Notes: generated from the sequence alone by a model not told the origin. A stretch of DNA of 64,000 nucleotides from CAWJKP01 sp963843465 (GCA_963843465.1 CAWJKP010000007.1:1-64000), one strand, 5' to 3'; counted from the stretch's first letter, positions 52,459-63,546 are shown. Translations and numbers: made by a program.

Positions 52459-54545
52459 ATGTCGAATCGTCTCTCCTCGGAGATCAGCCCCTACCTATTG
52501 CAGCACGCCGACAACCCCGTGGACTGGTATCCTTGGTCGGCGGAGGCACTCGAGCGGGCCCGGGAAGAGGACAAGCCGATCTTCCTCTCGATCGGCTACT
52601 CGGCCTGCCACTGGTGCCACGTGATGGCCCACGAGAGCTTCCAGAGCGGCCCTATCGCCCGGCTGCTCAACGAGCACTTCATTCCCATCAAGGTCGATCG
52701 GGAGGAACGGCCGGAGCTGGACCAGTTGTACATGGAGGCGGTGCAGATGATGACCGGAAGCGGCGGCTGGCCGCTGTCGGTCTTCCTCACGCCTTCCTTG
52801 CAGCCGTTTTTCGGGGGGACCTACTGGCCGCCGCAGTCGCGCGGCGGCATGCCCGGCTTCGACCAGGTGCTCCGCGCGGTGGCCGACGCCTGGAAGAACC
52901 GCCGCGACCAGGCCCTCGAGCACGCGGAGAAGCTCACGCAACTGCTCCGCGATGTCCGCCTCGGCGGCGAGTCGGCCGGGCCGTCGGCCGCGGAACCGGG
53001 CCCGGAGCTTCTTCGCAACGCCGATGCGGTCCTGGCCCGGTCCTTCGACCCGCACTGCGGCGGCTTCGGCACGGCCCCCAAGTTCCCCCACCCCCTGGAC
53101 CTGCGGCTGCTCTTGCGGAGCTGGCGTCGCACGGGCCAAGGGCCGCTTTTGTCGATGGTGACGACCACCCTGGACCGCATGGCCGCGGGCGGGATTTACG
53201 ACCATCTCGGCGGCGGCTTCCACCGCTACAGCACCGACGCCCGCTGGCTGGTGCCACACTTCGAGAAGATGCTCTACGACAATGCCCTGCTGGCGGTCGC
53301 CTACCTGGAAGCTTGGCAGGCCACGCACAACGGCCAGTATGCCCAGGTGGTCCGCGAGACGCTGGACTATCTGCTCCGCGAGATGACGGCCCCGGAAGGT
53401 GGCTTCTACAGCACCGAAGACGCCGACAGCGAAGGCGAAGAAGGCAAGTTCTATCTCTGGAGGCCGGCCGAAGTGGCGGCCGTACTTGGTCCCCAGGCGG
53501 CCCATGCGTTCTGTCATGTTTACAACGTCAGCGAGCCGGGCAACTTCGAGGGCCGCAACATCCTCAACCGGTCCAAGACCCCGAGCCAATCGGCGGTTAT
53601 CCTCGGCCGATCGGTCGAGGAGTTGGAGGCCGAGCTGGCCTCCAGCCGCCGCCGGCTCTTGGAGGCCCGTGCGGCTCGCGTGCGGCCCGGCCGGGACGAC
53701 AAGGTGCTGGTGAGCTGGAACGGCCTGATGATCGACGCCCTGGCCCGCTCGGGCGCCGCCTTGGGCCAGCCGCGGTATGTCGACGCGGCCGCCTGCGCCG
53801 CTCGGTTCCTGCTTTCCGCTTTGCGGAGTCGCGAGGGTCGTTTGCTTCACGTCTGGCGCGGTGGCCAGTCCCGGCTCGATGCTTTTTTGGACGACTATGC
53901 CAGCCTGGCCAACGCCCTGCTCTCGCTCTACGAGGCCCGATTCGAGGAGTGCTGGATCGACGAGGCCGTCGCGCTGGCCGACGAGATCCTCCGCCGCTTC
54001 CACGATCCGGCCGAGGGCGGCTTTTTCTACACCGCCGCCGGCCACGAGTCGCTCATCGCGCGCAAAAGGACATGCTTGACAGCTCCGTCCCCAGCGGCGG
54101 CGGCCTGGCCACGATGGCGCTGGTTCGCCTGGGAAAGCTCTGCGGCCGCGACGACTACCTGGAGGCGGCCCGCCAGTCGCTGCGGGCTTGTGCAACGCTG
54201 ATGGAGCGGTCGCCGCTGGGCAGCGGGCAACTGCTCTTGGCCCTGGACTTCGACCTCGGTCCGACGGCGGAGATCGTCCTCTTGGGCGGCGAAGACCGTC
54301 AGGCGACCGCGGACGCCCTGGCCTTTTTGGGGCGCCAGTTCCTGCCCAACAAGGTCGTCGCCTTCCGCGACGCATCGGCCGCGTCCGGCTTGCGGAGTCC
54401 GGCGCTATCGGCGATCTTTGCGGGCAAGCAGCCCGCTGCTCCCGGCCCGACGCTCTTTCTCTGCCAACACTTCTCCTGCCAGACCCCTGTCACTGGCGAC
54501 AACGTTGTCAGGAAGCTCAAAGAGCTGGCACGCTGCTCGGTGTGA
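52459..54545 (+). CDS. DUF255 thioredoxin-like / glycoside-hydrolase-fold protein (YyaL, spermatogenesis-associated 20 type), apparent frameshift
   Basis: Long protein of about 695 residues. The N-terminal thioredoxin-like domain has SIGYSACHWCHVMAHESF (CxxC). A large alpha/alpha-barrel part has GGIYDHLGGGFHRYSTD, FEKMLYDNALLA, EDADSEGEEGKFYLWRPAEV and DKVLVSWNGLMIDALA, all typical of the family, whose reaction is unknown. Near 54059 a one-base deletion in GCGCGC changes frame; LIAR joins QKDMLDSSVPSGGG on the other side. The start ATG at 52459 matches the conserved SNRLSSEISPYLLQHADNPVDW start. A single indel explains the break. Confidence 0.88.
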
Positions 54546-54592
54546 TGCCGGATCGGGCGCGTTTCCAGCTCATCCTTGCTGATGTTGTGCTT

Positions 54593-54616
54593 CCCTCGCT
54601 TGCGCTTCGCGCCTAG
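54593..54616. repeat. single REP arm, family CCCTCGCTTGCGC
   Basis: CCCTCGCTTGCGCTTCGCG ending CCTAG; same family as 36959-37019 and 40612-40672, without a nearby partner. Confidence 0.8.
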
Positions 54617-54646
54617 TGTGGCGCCTGAACAATCCGGGGTCTGATG

Positions 54647-54684
54647 CCCCCTCACCCGGGCGCTCTCCCGGAGGGAGAGGGGGA
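54647..54684. repeat. palindromic repeat, family CCCTCTCCCTCCGGG, ending the transglutaminase gene
   Basis: On the minus strand it reads CTCTCCCTCCGGGAGAG then GCCCGGGTGAG and supplies the last residues SPSPSGRAPG and the stop, as its counterpart does for lpxK (PPSPSGKEPG). Confidence 0.85.
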
Positions 54685-55779
54685 GTCGCGGTCCGCTGGC
54701 TTCTTGAAGGCCGGGCTGATCGACTGGAACTGCACCCGCACCCCCGGCGACTGCGGCGTGCCGGTGGCACTCTCCGCCAGGATCCGCCCTCTCACGCGCC
54801 GATGGGTGCCCGGATCGACGACGCTCACGTTGTCGCCCTTCTGCAGGATCATGCCGCCGGGGGGGTCGTCGGGCGCGATCGCGTCGCGGGCCGAAGCATC
54901 GCCGGCCAGCCAGTGCCCCCGGCCTTCGCCGTCCAACAGATAGACCTCGTAGTAGCAGTGGCCCGGGATGCGGACCAGCCGGGCCGGCAGCCGCGAGGCC
55001 CGCAGCATGGCAATCGCCAAGGAGTTCAGCTCCGCGCAGACGCCGTGGCGAAGCTGCAGGGTTTGCCCACAGGTCTGCACGTTCTCCAGGTCCCCGGTGA
55101 AAACGATGTTCTTGTGGACCCACTGGTGGATCGCCTGCACCTTTTCCCACGCGCCGGTCAATCGGCCGACGGCCTCCTGGGCTGCCTTGCGGACCTGGGG
55201 ATCGTCGCTTTCGATCTTGGGACTGGGGGCGAAGTAGACCGCCATTTTTCGGCCCGCGGTCCGCGCATCGGGGCAGGTGAGCTGGCCCGCATCCTCGCTA
55301 AGCGGCGGGACCGCCAGCCGCTGGACCTCGAAGGTGACCACCGCCCGGACCTCCTTGCCCGGCGGCAGCCAGGGGATTTTGACCGACATCTGCCGGCCAA
55401 CGTCCTCGATGAGCTTGTAGCTGACCGTCGCGCCGGGCGGAATCTCTTGCTTGACCACCCGCACCCGCTGTTGGTTCGGCCAGTCGGCGGGGACGGTCAC
55501 GGTGCCGACCACATTCTTGACTCCGCCGCCATCGGCCTTCAGCAACATGCCGAAGTCGGCCTGCTCGGCGGGCGCGGCCTCCTGATCCGGCTTGTCCGCG
55601 GAAGACTCGGCTACGGCGACCTTCGCATCGGGCGGGCTCGCCGCTGCGCCCCGCGTCAATCCCAGGCCTCCCAAGCCCAGCCAAAGCATCGCCACGGCTG
55701 GCAGCCATCGTGCCGGCCGCCTTGCCGGCAGCAGGGGGACAGCCCCCTTTTCCGCTCTTCCGGGATCTGCCAACGCCAT
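54652..55779 (-). CDS. transglutaminase-like domain protein, secreted or membrane-tethered
   Basis: Protein of 375 residues. A basic N terminus and hydrophobic helix (WLPAVAMLWLGLGGLGL) come first, then a beta-rich linker and a transglutaminase-like fold. The catalytic triad is visible: Cys in LRHGVCAELNSLA, His in GHCYYEVYLL and Asp in LAGDASARDAI. The fold cleaves or forms amide bonds in bacteria. The last 10 residues come from the repeat at 54647-54684, and part of the N-terminal extension (VPLLPARRP) from a GGGGGACAGCCCCC hairpin near 55735-55753. The ATG at 55779 has AAGGA about eight bases upstream. Confidence 0.85.
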   Translation of the reverse strand: MALADPGRAEKGAVPLLPARRPARWLPAVAMLWLGLGGLGLTRGAAASPPDAKVAVAESSADKPDQEAAPAEQADFGMLLKADGGGVKNVVGTVTVPADWPNQQRVRVVKQEIPPGATVSYKLIEDVGRQMSVKIPWLPPGKEVRAVVTFEVQRLAVPPLSEDAGQLTCPDARTAGRKMAVYFAPSPKIESDDPQVRKAAQEAVGRLTGAWEKVQAIHQWVHKNIVFTGDLENVQTCGQTLQLRHGVCAELNSLAIAMLRASRLPARLVRIPGHCYYEVYLLDGEGRGHWLAGDASARDAIAPDDPPGGMILQKGDNVSVVDPGTHRRVRGRILAESATGTPQSPGVRVQFQSISPAFKKPADRDSPSPSGRAPG

Positions 55780-55822
55780 GTCCAATTCCTTGTACCTACC
55801 CCGTATTTCTCGCCGGTTGGTT

Positions 55823-55882
55823 GTAGCATGGGCATTCTTGCCCGTGCTTTCTGCGCCGCACGGGCAAGAATGCCCATGCTGC
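55823..55882. repeat. REPIN-like inverted pair, family GTAGCATGGGCATTC
   Basis: Left arm 55823-55847 and right arm 55859-55882 (CACGGGCAAGAATGCCC, then ATGCTGC), upstream of the transglutaminase gene. Same family as 30489-30548. Confidence 0.9.
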
Positions 55883-55933
55883 CCTTTGCCGGCATTCTTT
55901 GGGAAATCCTCCTCGCGTGGTGAGAAACGCGGT

Positions 55934-56290
55934 TTAGCGGCGTCTCCGGCGGCGGCGGTCCCTCGGCCTCAGCAGCGGAGAGGAAATATGGCGACCGGAT
56001 GGCGTATCGGGCTCGTCGTCGTCTTCCTCGTCCTCCTCCTCGTCGTCTTCCGTCTCTTCCTCAGCTTCTTCCTGGGCCCCGAATGCGAAGGGAGACTTCA
56101 GCAAAGCGCTTACCAACTGGAAGAAGAACAGGAACGTGGCGATGATGACGGCGGCGGCCACGACAACGCTCGTCCCAATGCTCAGCGAGGGAAACAGCCA
56201 ATGGAGCAGCCAACCCTCGCCCACGATAGCCCCAACCAAGGCCAGATGAATCGCCAAGGCGATAGCACACACGGCGCCAAACGGTCTCAT
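55934..56290 (-). CDS. small membrane protein with acidic and basic tail
   Basis: Protein of 118 residues with two hydrophobic helices (CAIALAIHLALVGAIVGEGWLL and VVVAAAVIIATFLFFFQLVSALL). A long acidic run (EEEAEEETEDDEEEDEEDDDE-like) follows and ends in a polybasic tail. No known family. The ATG at 56290 is used; a TTG at 56341, just after the mannosidase stop, would add 17 residues and has AAGGGG close upstream. It follows the mannosidase gene, with which it may be cotranscribed. Confidence 0.6.
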   Translation of the reverse strand: MRPFGAVCAIALAIHLALVGAIVGEGWLLHWLFPSLSIGTSVVVAAAVIIATFLFFFQLVSALLKSPFAFGAQEEAEEETEDDEEEDEEDDDEPDTPSGRHISSPLLRPRDRRRRRRR

Positions 56291-56356
56291 TTCTCGTCTA
56301 CCCGAAATCCATTCGAGAAAAACATAAGCATCGCTGGTCAACGACCCCTTGTCAAG

Positions 56357-59300
56357 TTACTTGCCCTCGCCTGCCGCGTCGATGCATACGGTGGCCAGGC
56401 CACTGCCGCGGATCGGCACGCTAACCACGCCGCCCTGGACCGCCAAGGGGCCCTCGGGCTCTTCCACCAGGTTGCAGGCCACGGCCTTGGCGGCGGGAAT
56501 GTGCTTGTCCAGCCGCAGATGGGCCGTGGTCGCCTTCCCGGTGATCTCCCAGAGCCGCACCACCAACGCACCGCCTTCGTCGGCCTGTTTGACGCCGATG
56601 ACGATCACGCCCGGCTCATCGACGGAAATGAGGCTCGTCGGCTCTTCCGGCAGCGGTCCCGGGGAATTGGCCTTGACCGCCACGGCGACCAGGGGATTCG
56701 ACGCGGCCCAGCCGAAGCGGGCCGAGGCCACGTTGTCGGACTTCGGCCGGCTGGTGATCGAGAAGCGGAAGATGTAGTCGCCGCCCTGGCCGGCCAGATA
56801 GTTGGTGTGCCAGTAGTTGTTCATCAGGTAGGCGTAGAGGTGGCCGGTGGTCAGGGGAAGCTGCGTCTGCCACTTGCCGCGGTTGATGTCCTGAAAGCAG
56901 ACCAGCGGCGCGTCGGGGGTCGCCCAGGCGATCGTCGCGTCGCGGCCTTCCACTTCCACGAAGTGCTGCACCGTGAACCAGTCGAGGCACGCGCCGGGCA
57001 GCATGTCCCGGTTGGCGTTGACGATCGCCGCCGGCGCCTCGTAGCGGAACGTCGGCTTCTCGGCCGCGAAGGGGAAGGCGAAATAGACGGCTTCCTTGGC
57101 GTAGGTCTGCTCCTTGGTGAAACTATTTGTGATGTCGATCCGTTTGATGTCGTCCCAGACGTTGACCTCGCTCGTGACGTGGGGCGTCATCGGGCGCAAC
57201 TTGTGACGCTCATCGACTCGCCCGCGCCGGCCAAGGCAACGGCTGCACGGTCGCTTTTCCGGAGCCGGTGAGCTTCAAATTCGGCGCGGGGCGCTCGGGT
57301 TCATCACAATCCGCGTGCCGTTGTTGCCGCCGGCCACGTAGACGTATTGATTGAGCTGGAAGGGCGCCTTGGGATCGACAAGCTCCCGGTCCAGTTCCTT
57401 ATCGCGGATGCTCACGATGCCGCCCGTCTGCGGATCGAACCGGACGCGATAGAAGCGGCTTTCGATGACGTTGCCCTGGGCCGGCGTGCCCGCCACGGCT
57501 AACTTCGTCGTGACCGTCGGGGCTAACCCGGCTCGCGGTTCGATCTTGGCCCGAGGCGCGAGCAGCTTTAGCACGCGATAGCCGCAGGCGGGAACGTCCT
57601 TGACCAGAAGCAGCGTACCCTCGGAGGTCAACTCGTAGGGGACATCCGCATCGGCCGAGCCAACGCCCGCCGGCAGCGTGACCCGAACCACGTCGGTCCG
57701 CGGCCAACTCGAGGGGTTGAAGACGACCAGCGCCGGCCCGTCGGTCCGCACCAGCGAAGCCAGGCCGCCTATGCCCCGATCGAGGATCGCTCGCGACTGC
57801 TTGTCGGCGTCGACGGCGTACTGCGCCTTGATCTTCCACTGGGCCTTGGTGAAATCCTTGTCCGGCTCGCTGATCGAGCAAAACGCGCCCCAGGTGTGCT
57901 CGTCGTAGAGGATGCAGTTCCGCCACGCGCGGTACATCTCCTCGGCGTTGTAGCGATGCGCTGCCGCGATGCGATCGGCCAGCACCAGCAGCTTCTCGCC
58001 GTTGGCCAGCCGCTCGTGGCTGGCGCGGTCCAGGGCCGTCTCCCGGGCGGAGGAGCCGGCGCCGTCCTCCCAGTACGTGCCCGCGCTGCCGCGGTAAACG
58101 GGGAGCTTCTCGCCGTACTTCTTCTCGATGTACTGGAAGAACTCGGCGTTGTGCGACAAGATGATCTTCGGGTATTCATAGCGGTCGTTCCACTGCTTGG
58201 CGACCTCGGCCAGATGGACATTCAGCGGCTGGTTGTCGCTCACGGCCCCGTGGAGGAACACGGCATCGTAGGGGTAATCGGCGCGGGCCTCGTACTGCCG
58301 GAGATTTTCCAGCACGCGGGCGCGGGACTGATCGAAACTCTCGGTCAGCGCCCATTGGGCGGCCTGGGCGTACTGCCAGGTGTACATCATCAGCACGCGG
58401 CTGCCGTCGGGCCCTTCCCACCAGCAGGGACACTTGTTCTGCATCTGCGTGAAGTTGTAGGCCCGATCGTTGTTGATCCCGCTGCTGAAATAGCGGATAC
58501 CGGCGCCCGCGAGGATCATCGGCAGCGACGCCTCCTGGGTGGGCACGTCGCTGATCATGGCGCTGAGGTAAGGGATGTGCTGTTGACGGGAGAGCTTGTG
58601 GGCGAACCAGGTCAGGCGGCAGGCCTCTTCGGGCGAGCAGAGCCCGGTGAGCTCGTTGCAGAACAGGGCCTGGATGCCGATCTTCCCCTCCCGGGCGTAG
58701 CGGTAGAAATCGGCCAGACGCTGGCCGGTACGCGAATGGACGTAGTTTTCCGCCTGCCAGGCGACCTCGGTGTTCCAGCGGAAGTCGGGGAACCGCGCGA
58801 GCAGATCGATCGCCGTGTCGATGTTCTGGCAGTGCCGCTCGGCGCATTTCGGCTGGATGTCGGTATAGCCGATGTCGGTGTGCGAGCTGGGGGCGACGTA
58901 GACCCGCCACTTCCGCTGCGGCGGGATGCGGATCGTCGCCGTCTTCGAGCGGCCCTCGACGACGGCGGTGAGCTTCACGTCCAACGGCGTCGCGGAATCG
59001 GGCACGCCGATCTCCTCGGTGATCGAGCCGAAGGCCGCAAGCTGCTTGACGGGCAGCTCGACCGTCTTCCCGGTGGCCTCCGCCCGCAGCGTTACTTCCG
59101 AGGCCGGCGCGGTCAGTGCTACGCTCACGTCCACGGCCCGCCGCACCTCGCCATTGCGGCGAAGGAAAAGGGCGTAGGCCGGGCCGAAATGCTTTGCACG
59201 TCGGCCGGCGGCAGCTTGCCCTCCGCATCGCCGGTCAAGGTAATCGCGTCGTACTGCACCCACGAGCCCTCGGCGCAAGCGAGGCGGATCTCATTGGCCC

Positions 59301-59784
59301 CCTGGTGGAAGAAAGCGGCCGGCAAGGTCAAGGTGATCTTCTGGGGTTTGCCGGCACGCGGGTCGGTGAGCGACGCGTCGCCGCCGCCGGCAGCCAATTG
59401 GAACGTGCCCGCGCGGTCGCCGATGGCCACGACGTACCGCGGCGGCAACCGCTGCTGCACGTCGGCGAAGTCGATCTGGAGCCTGTAGATCCCGCGGGGC
59501 TCTTCCGGCAGCGTGAAGCGGATCGTCCAGGGCTTTCCCGCCGCGGGCGACCAGAAATCCACCGGACCCGGCTGGATGAAGGGCCAGTCGCGGGCCGGAT
59601 CGCTGCGACCAACGTCGAAGACTACCGGCTTTGCGCCGAACTTCGCGGCGTAAGCCTGGTAGTTGCCCGCGAAGGCAAACTTCGAGTAGTCATGGTCCGG
59701 CTTGCCGATCTGCCAAACCGTTCGTTCGGCGCCAAGGGCTGCGGACGAGGCCAACATCACGAGAATCGCGGCAACTCGGCACAT
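56357..59784 (-). CDS. secreted GH38-like alpha-mannosidase with N-terminal carbohydrate-binding-like domain, reading frame broken in two places
   Basis: About 1140 residues. A signal peptide (CRVAAILVMLASSAALG) is followed by a jelly-roll-like domain (FTLPEEPRGIYRLQIDFADV) and linker, then a GH38 catalytic domain with the metal motif SSHTDIGYTDIQ and IISDVPTQEASLPMILAGAG. The C-terminal part of the mannosidase fold is in the last segment. Near 59175 the frame changes once (ISARPT... to LFLRRNGEVRR). Between about 57215 and 57290 at least three short frames are needed to read NLKLTGSGKATVQP, VALAGAGESMSV and MTPHVTSEVNVW; a TGA lies at 57275-57277. It may be poor sequence or a decaying gene. 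ATG at 59784 chosen for GGAG upstream. Confidence 0.72.
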
Positions 59785-59812
59785 GGTTGTTCTCCACATG
59801 GTTGTCTTGCCT

Positions 59813-59869
59813 GTAGGACGGATTGCCAATCCGTCCGGAAATCGTGGACGGATTAGCAATCCGTCCTAC
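59813..59869. repeat. REPIN-like inverted pair, family GTAGGACGGATTGCC
   Basis: Arms 59813-59836 and 59846-59869 (ending ATCCGTCCTAC), each folding GGACGGATTGCCAATCCGTCC-like hairpins. It lies 29 bases upstream of the mannosidase start, so it could affect its expression. Confidence 0.9.
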
Positions 59870-60082
59870 GGAATTCCGCCAATCAATTTCTTGGTCCAGG
59901 ATACCACTATCGCCCCACGCACGCCAAGGAAACCGTCCGTGAGGGCGGCAATTATTTTTCGGCTGATGCTTGACAGGGCCCGGCGGCGTATTTAGGCTCA
60001 ACCACGTGGTGACAGCCACCACGACCTGCCCCAACAAGCCTACCGATGGCCCCACCCCAGCACTCTCACAGGAGGATCCTCC

Positions 60083-61339
60083 ATGGCGACGAAGCAGTCG
60101 CGGGTAACGCGGCGTCTGTTTTTGAAGGGAGCGGCAGCCGTTGCGGCGGCCCCCTATATCATCCCGGCATCGGCCCGCGGCGCCGCGGGGCGCCCGGCGC
60201 CCAGCCAACGGATCTGCATGGGGTTCGTGGGCGTGGGCGGCCAGGGCTCCGGCGACATGGGCGGTTTCATGGGGTTCCCCGAGGTCCAGGCGGTGGCCGT
60301 CTGCAACGTCGACTCCCGGTCGCGCCTGGGGGCCAAGCGGCGGGCCGAGGAACGCTATGCCCAGCAGCGGGCCAGCGGCACTTTCAAGGGGTGTGACGAC
60401 TACGCCGATTTCCGCGACCTCTGCGCCCGGCCGGATATCGACGCCGTCTTCTGTGCCACGCCCGACCATTGGCACGCCCTGGTCACTTGCGAGGCGATGC
60501 GCAACGGCAAGGACGTCTACTGCGAGAAACCGGAAACGCTCACCATCCGCGAAGGGCGGATCATGATCGAGACGGCCCGCCGCTACGGCCGCGTCTTCTC
60601 CGGCGGCAGCCAGCGGGTGTGGGAGGACTACAACTGGTACCACCGCATGATGTGGGCCGGCACGGTGGGCGAGCTCCAGGAGATCTGGGTCGACATCGGC
60701 GGTCCGTCCGGCGAAATGCTCCAGCCGGCGGAGCCCGTGCCCGCGTGGATGGACTGGGAGATGTGGCTCGGCCCGGCCCCCTGGCGGCCCTACAACAAGG
60801 CCTATCACCCCTTCAACTGGCGCGGCTGCCGCGACTTCTCCGGCGGCGGCATGACCGACTGGGGCGCCCATCACATCGGCGGCGCCCTGTATGCCAGCCA
60901 GTTGTACAACAAACCCCTGCCGGTGGAAGTCATCCCGCCGGACGGCAAGGAGGTCAAGCAGTTGACCTACAAGTACGCCAACGGCGTCCAGATGCACCTC
61001 GGCGGAAGCTGGGGCGGCGGACCGCTGGCCTTCAAAGGCACGCTGGGCGAGGTCCCGGACCGCCGCGGACCGCGGCGAGCGCCGCCCGAGGTTTACGTGC
61101 CCAACTACAAGGGCCACGGCGGCATCTTCGGCGATTTCCTCCACTGCGTCAAAACCCGCCAGCGCCCCTTCCGCGACATCGAGATCGCCCACCGCACCGT
61201 GGCCACCTGCCACCTGGCCAACATCGCCTTCTGGCTGGGCCGGCCGATCAAGTTCGATCCGGTGCAGGAAGTGATCGTCGGCGACGAGGAGGCCAACCGC
61301 TGGATCAACCGGCCGAAACGGGCGCCGTGGGTGCTGTAA
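60083..61339 (+). CDS. Gfo/Idh/MocA family oxidoreductase, Tat-exported
   Basis: NAD(P)-dependent oxidoreductase of 418 residues. A twin-arginine signal (TRRLFLKGAAAVAAAPYIIPASA) is followed by the Rossmann start MGFVGVGGQGSGDMGG. The catalytic-lysine motif is CEKPETLT in place of the common EKPL, and DWGAHHIGGALYASQL is typical of the family. Substrates are probably sugars or related cyclic compounds; this planctomycete-expanded subfamily is mostly uncharacterised. AGGAGG about seven bases before the ATG. It is followed 47 bases later by a HEAT protein and may be cotranscribed. Confidence 0.92.
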   Translation: MATKQSRVTRRLFLKGAAAVAAAPYIIPASARGAAGRPAPSQRICMGFVGVGGQGSGDMGGFMGFPEVQAVAVCNVDSRSRLGAKRRAEERYAQQRASGTFKGCDDYADFRDLCARPDIDAVFCATPDHWHALVTCEAMRNGKDVYCEKPETLTIREGRIMIETARRYGRVFSGGSQRVWEDYNWYHRMMWAGTVGELQEIWVDIGGPSGEMLQPAEPVPAWMDWEMWLGPAPWRPYNKAYHPFNWRGCRDFSGGGMTDWGAHHIGGALYASQLYNKPLPVEVIPPDGKEVKQLTYKYANGVQMHLGGSWGGGPLAFKGTLGEVPDRRGPRRAPPEVYVPNYKGHGGIFGDFLHCVKTRQRPFRDIEIAHRTVATCHLANIAFWLGRPIKFDPVQEVIVGDEEANRWINRPKRAPWVL

Positions 61340-61386
61340 GAGTCTGCTGTCAAAACCTACAGGTGCTTGAGCAAAGGGATATACGC

Positions 61387-63546
61387 ATGAGACGCTACCA
61401 AACGGGCTTGCTGGCGATCGGAATTCTTCTGGGGACCGCCGCGCTGCTGCCTGCCGCGGAGGTCAATGTCGGCGAGCTTACCCAGGAGCTGACAGGGGAG
61501 AGGCCCGCCGTCACGCGGACGCCCCAACAACTGGACGTGGTCTACGCCAAGGTGCTGGAGGCCCTGATGCCTGATATGGGCAACGAGAAACCGGACAAAC
61601 GCGACGACCCGCAGGCCATGCTGGAGAGGATCGCCTTCCGTGCCAGCCGGCCCGGGGCCGACGCGGATCGGGCGGCCTGCTCCAAGGCCATCGCCGCCCG
61701 GCTGGGACCGCAGTCAGGGCCCCTGGGACGCGCCTGGATGCTAAGGCAACTCGAACGGATCGGCCGCCAGGAAGCCGTGCCCCAGATCGCGCAGCTCCTG
61801 ACCGACAACGACGCCCTGGTCCGCGAATCGGCCCGCCGGGCGCTGCAGAAGAACCCGAGCAACGAAGCCAATACGGCGCTGCAGAAGGCCGTCGGCTCGG
61901 CCGACGCGCGCTGGCGCGTGGCGCTGATCAACGCTTTGGCAGAACGCCGGGACCCCTCGAACCTCGACACGCTGCTGCAAGAGGCGGCCTCCGGCGACGA
62001 CGATGTCCGCACGGCCGCGGTCATCGGGCTGGGGAAACTCGGCAACCCATCGGGGCTGCCGGCGATCGAGTCGGCCATGAATCGCGGGACGCCCAGGGCC
62101 AGGCGGATCGCCACCGACAGTTGCGTCCTACTGGCCGAGGCCCTGGCCGCCCGGGGCGAGCGCGCCGCCGCCCTGAGCATCTACAAGAAGATGCTCGCCT
62201 CCCAGGGCGCTGGGAAGTGTGCCGGGATTGTCGGCATCGGCCGGGCGGGCAGCGCAGCCGACCTGCCGATTATCCTCGACGCCTTGGCCGACAGCGACGT
62301 GAAGGTCCGCGGCGCCTGCGTCGAGGCCCTCTGTCTGCTGAAGGACTACCAGGTCACGCAGTCCATCGCCGCCCAGGTGGAGACGGCCAAGCCCGAGGTC
62401 AAGCTGGCCCTCTTGCAGGCCCTGGCCCGGCGGGGCGACAAGAGCAGCGTCTCCGTTTTCATCACCGCCGCAAAAGACGCCGACGAGGCGGTCCGGGTGG
62501 CGGCGCTGGCCGGTCTGGGCACGGTCGGCAATCCCTCGGCGGTGCCGCTTTTGTTGCAGGCCGCTGCCGGCGGCGGGGAGCCTCAGGAAGCGGCCCGGCA
62601 AAGTCTCCAGTCGCTGCCCGGCGCGGACATTGCCCAGGCGATCCTGGCGGCTCTGACGGACAAGAATGCGAAGATCCGCGTCGAGGCCGTCCGTGCGCTG
62701 GCGGCCCGCCACGTCGTCGCCGCGACGGGATCGCTACTGAAGGCGGTGGATGACGCCGACGGGGAAGTCCGCAATGAGTCGCTGAAGGCACTGGGCAACG
62801 TGGCCCCGGCCGAGGCCCGGGCTGCGCTGACCTCCGTGCTCGTGAAGACCACCGACGACGGAGTGCGCAACGGGGCTGCCGACGCGCTGGTGAAAATCGC
62901 CGATCGCGTTCAGGACATCGAAACCCGTTGCGAGCCGATCCTCCAAGCCGTTGGCTCGTCCAGCGGTCCTGCGAAGCTTTCGCTGCTGGTGGTGTTGGGC
63001 CGGATCGGCGGGCAGAAGTCGCTGGAGTGCCTGCGCGGGGCCGTGAAGGGTAGCGACGAGAAGGTCAAGGACGCGGCGATCCGCGCGATGACCGAGTGGC
63101 CCGACGCCACGGTCGCGGAGGATCTCCTGGGCGTCGCCCGAAGCGCCGCCGGCGAGACCCATCGCGTGTTGGCCATTCGCGGATACATCCGGGTCTGCTG
63201 CATCCGCTCCGACCGCCCGGATGAGCTGCGGGCCAAGATGCTCGCCGCGGGCTTGCAAACCGCCGCCCGGCCCGAGGAGAAGAGACAGGCGCTGGGCGGG
63301 CTGGCCGAAGTCCGCCATCTGCTGGCCCTCCAGGCGGTCGTACCTTACCTAGACGATGCAGCCCTGAGAGAGGAAGCCTGTTCCGCCGCCGTCCGCATCG
63401 GCCACGAAATCCGCGAACAGCAGCCCGAGGCCGTCCGGGCCGCCATGCAGAAGGTGCTCGAGGTCTCCAAGAACGACGGTGTGAAACGGGAAGCCAAAGA
63501 GTCGCTCGACCGCGCCGAGCAGAAGTTGAAGGAAGCCCGACGGTAA
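61387..63546 (+). CDS. secreted HEAT-repeat protein
   Basis: Protein of 719 residues. The signal peptide (TGLLAIGILLGTAALLPAAE) is followed by nearly continuous HEAT/ARM-type helical repeats (for example VRTAAVIGLGKLGNPSGLPAIESAM, VRVAALAGLGTVGNPSAVPLLLQ and IRVEAVRALAARHVVAATGSLLKAV). It is likely a protein-binding solenoid in the periplasm. There are no catalytic motifs. The ATG at 61387 has AAAGGG about nine bases upstream; a much longer frame in the upstream gene is not used. It may work with the adjacent oxidoreductase, but this is only positional. Confidence 0.88.
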   Translation: MRRYQTGLLAIGILLGTAALLPAAEVNVGELTQELTGERPAVTRTPQQLDVVYAKVLEALMPDMGNEKPDKRDDPQAMLERIAFRASRPGADADRAACSKAIAARLGPQSGPLGRAWMLRQLERIGRQEAVPQIAQLLTDNDALVRESARRALQKNPSNEANTALQKAVGSADARWRVALINALAERRDPSNLDTLLQEAASGDDDVRTAAVIGLGKLGNPSGLPAIESAMNRGTPRARRIATDSCVLLAEALAARGERAAALSIYKKMLASQGAGKCAGIVGIGRAGSAADLPIILDALADSDVKVRGACVEALCLLKDYQVTQSIAAQVETAKPEVKLALLQALARRGDKSSVSVFITAAKDADEAVRVAALAGLGTVGNPSAVPLLLQAAAGGGEPQEAARQSLQSLPGADIAQAILAALTDKNAKIRVEAVRALAARHVVAATGSLLKAVDDADGEVRNESLKALGNVAPAEARAALTSVLVKTTDDGVRNGAADALVKIADRVQDIETRCEPILQAVGSSSGPAKLSLLVVLGRIGGQKSLECLRGAVKGSDEKVKDAAIRAMTEWPDATVAEDLLGVARSAAGETHRVLAIRGYIRVCCIRSDRPDELRAKMLAAGLQTAARPEEKRQALGGLAEVRHLLALQAVVPYLDDAALREEACSAAVRIGHEIREQQPEAVRAAMQKVLEVSKNDGVKREAKESLDRAEQKLKEARR

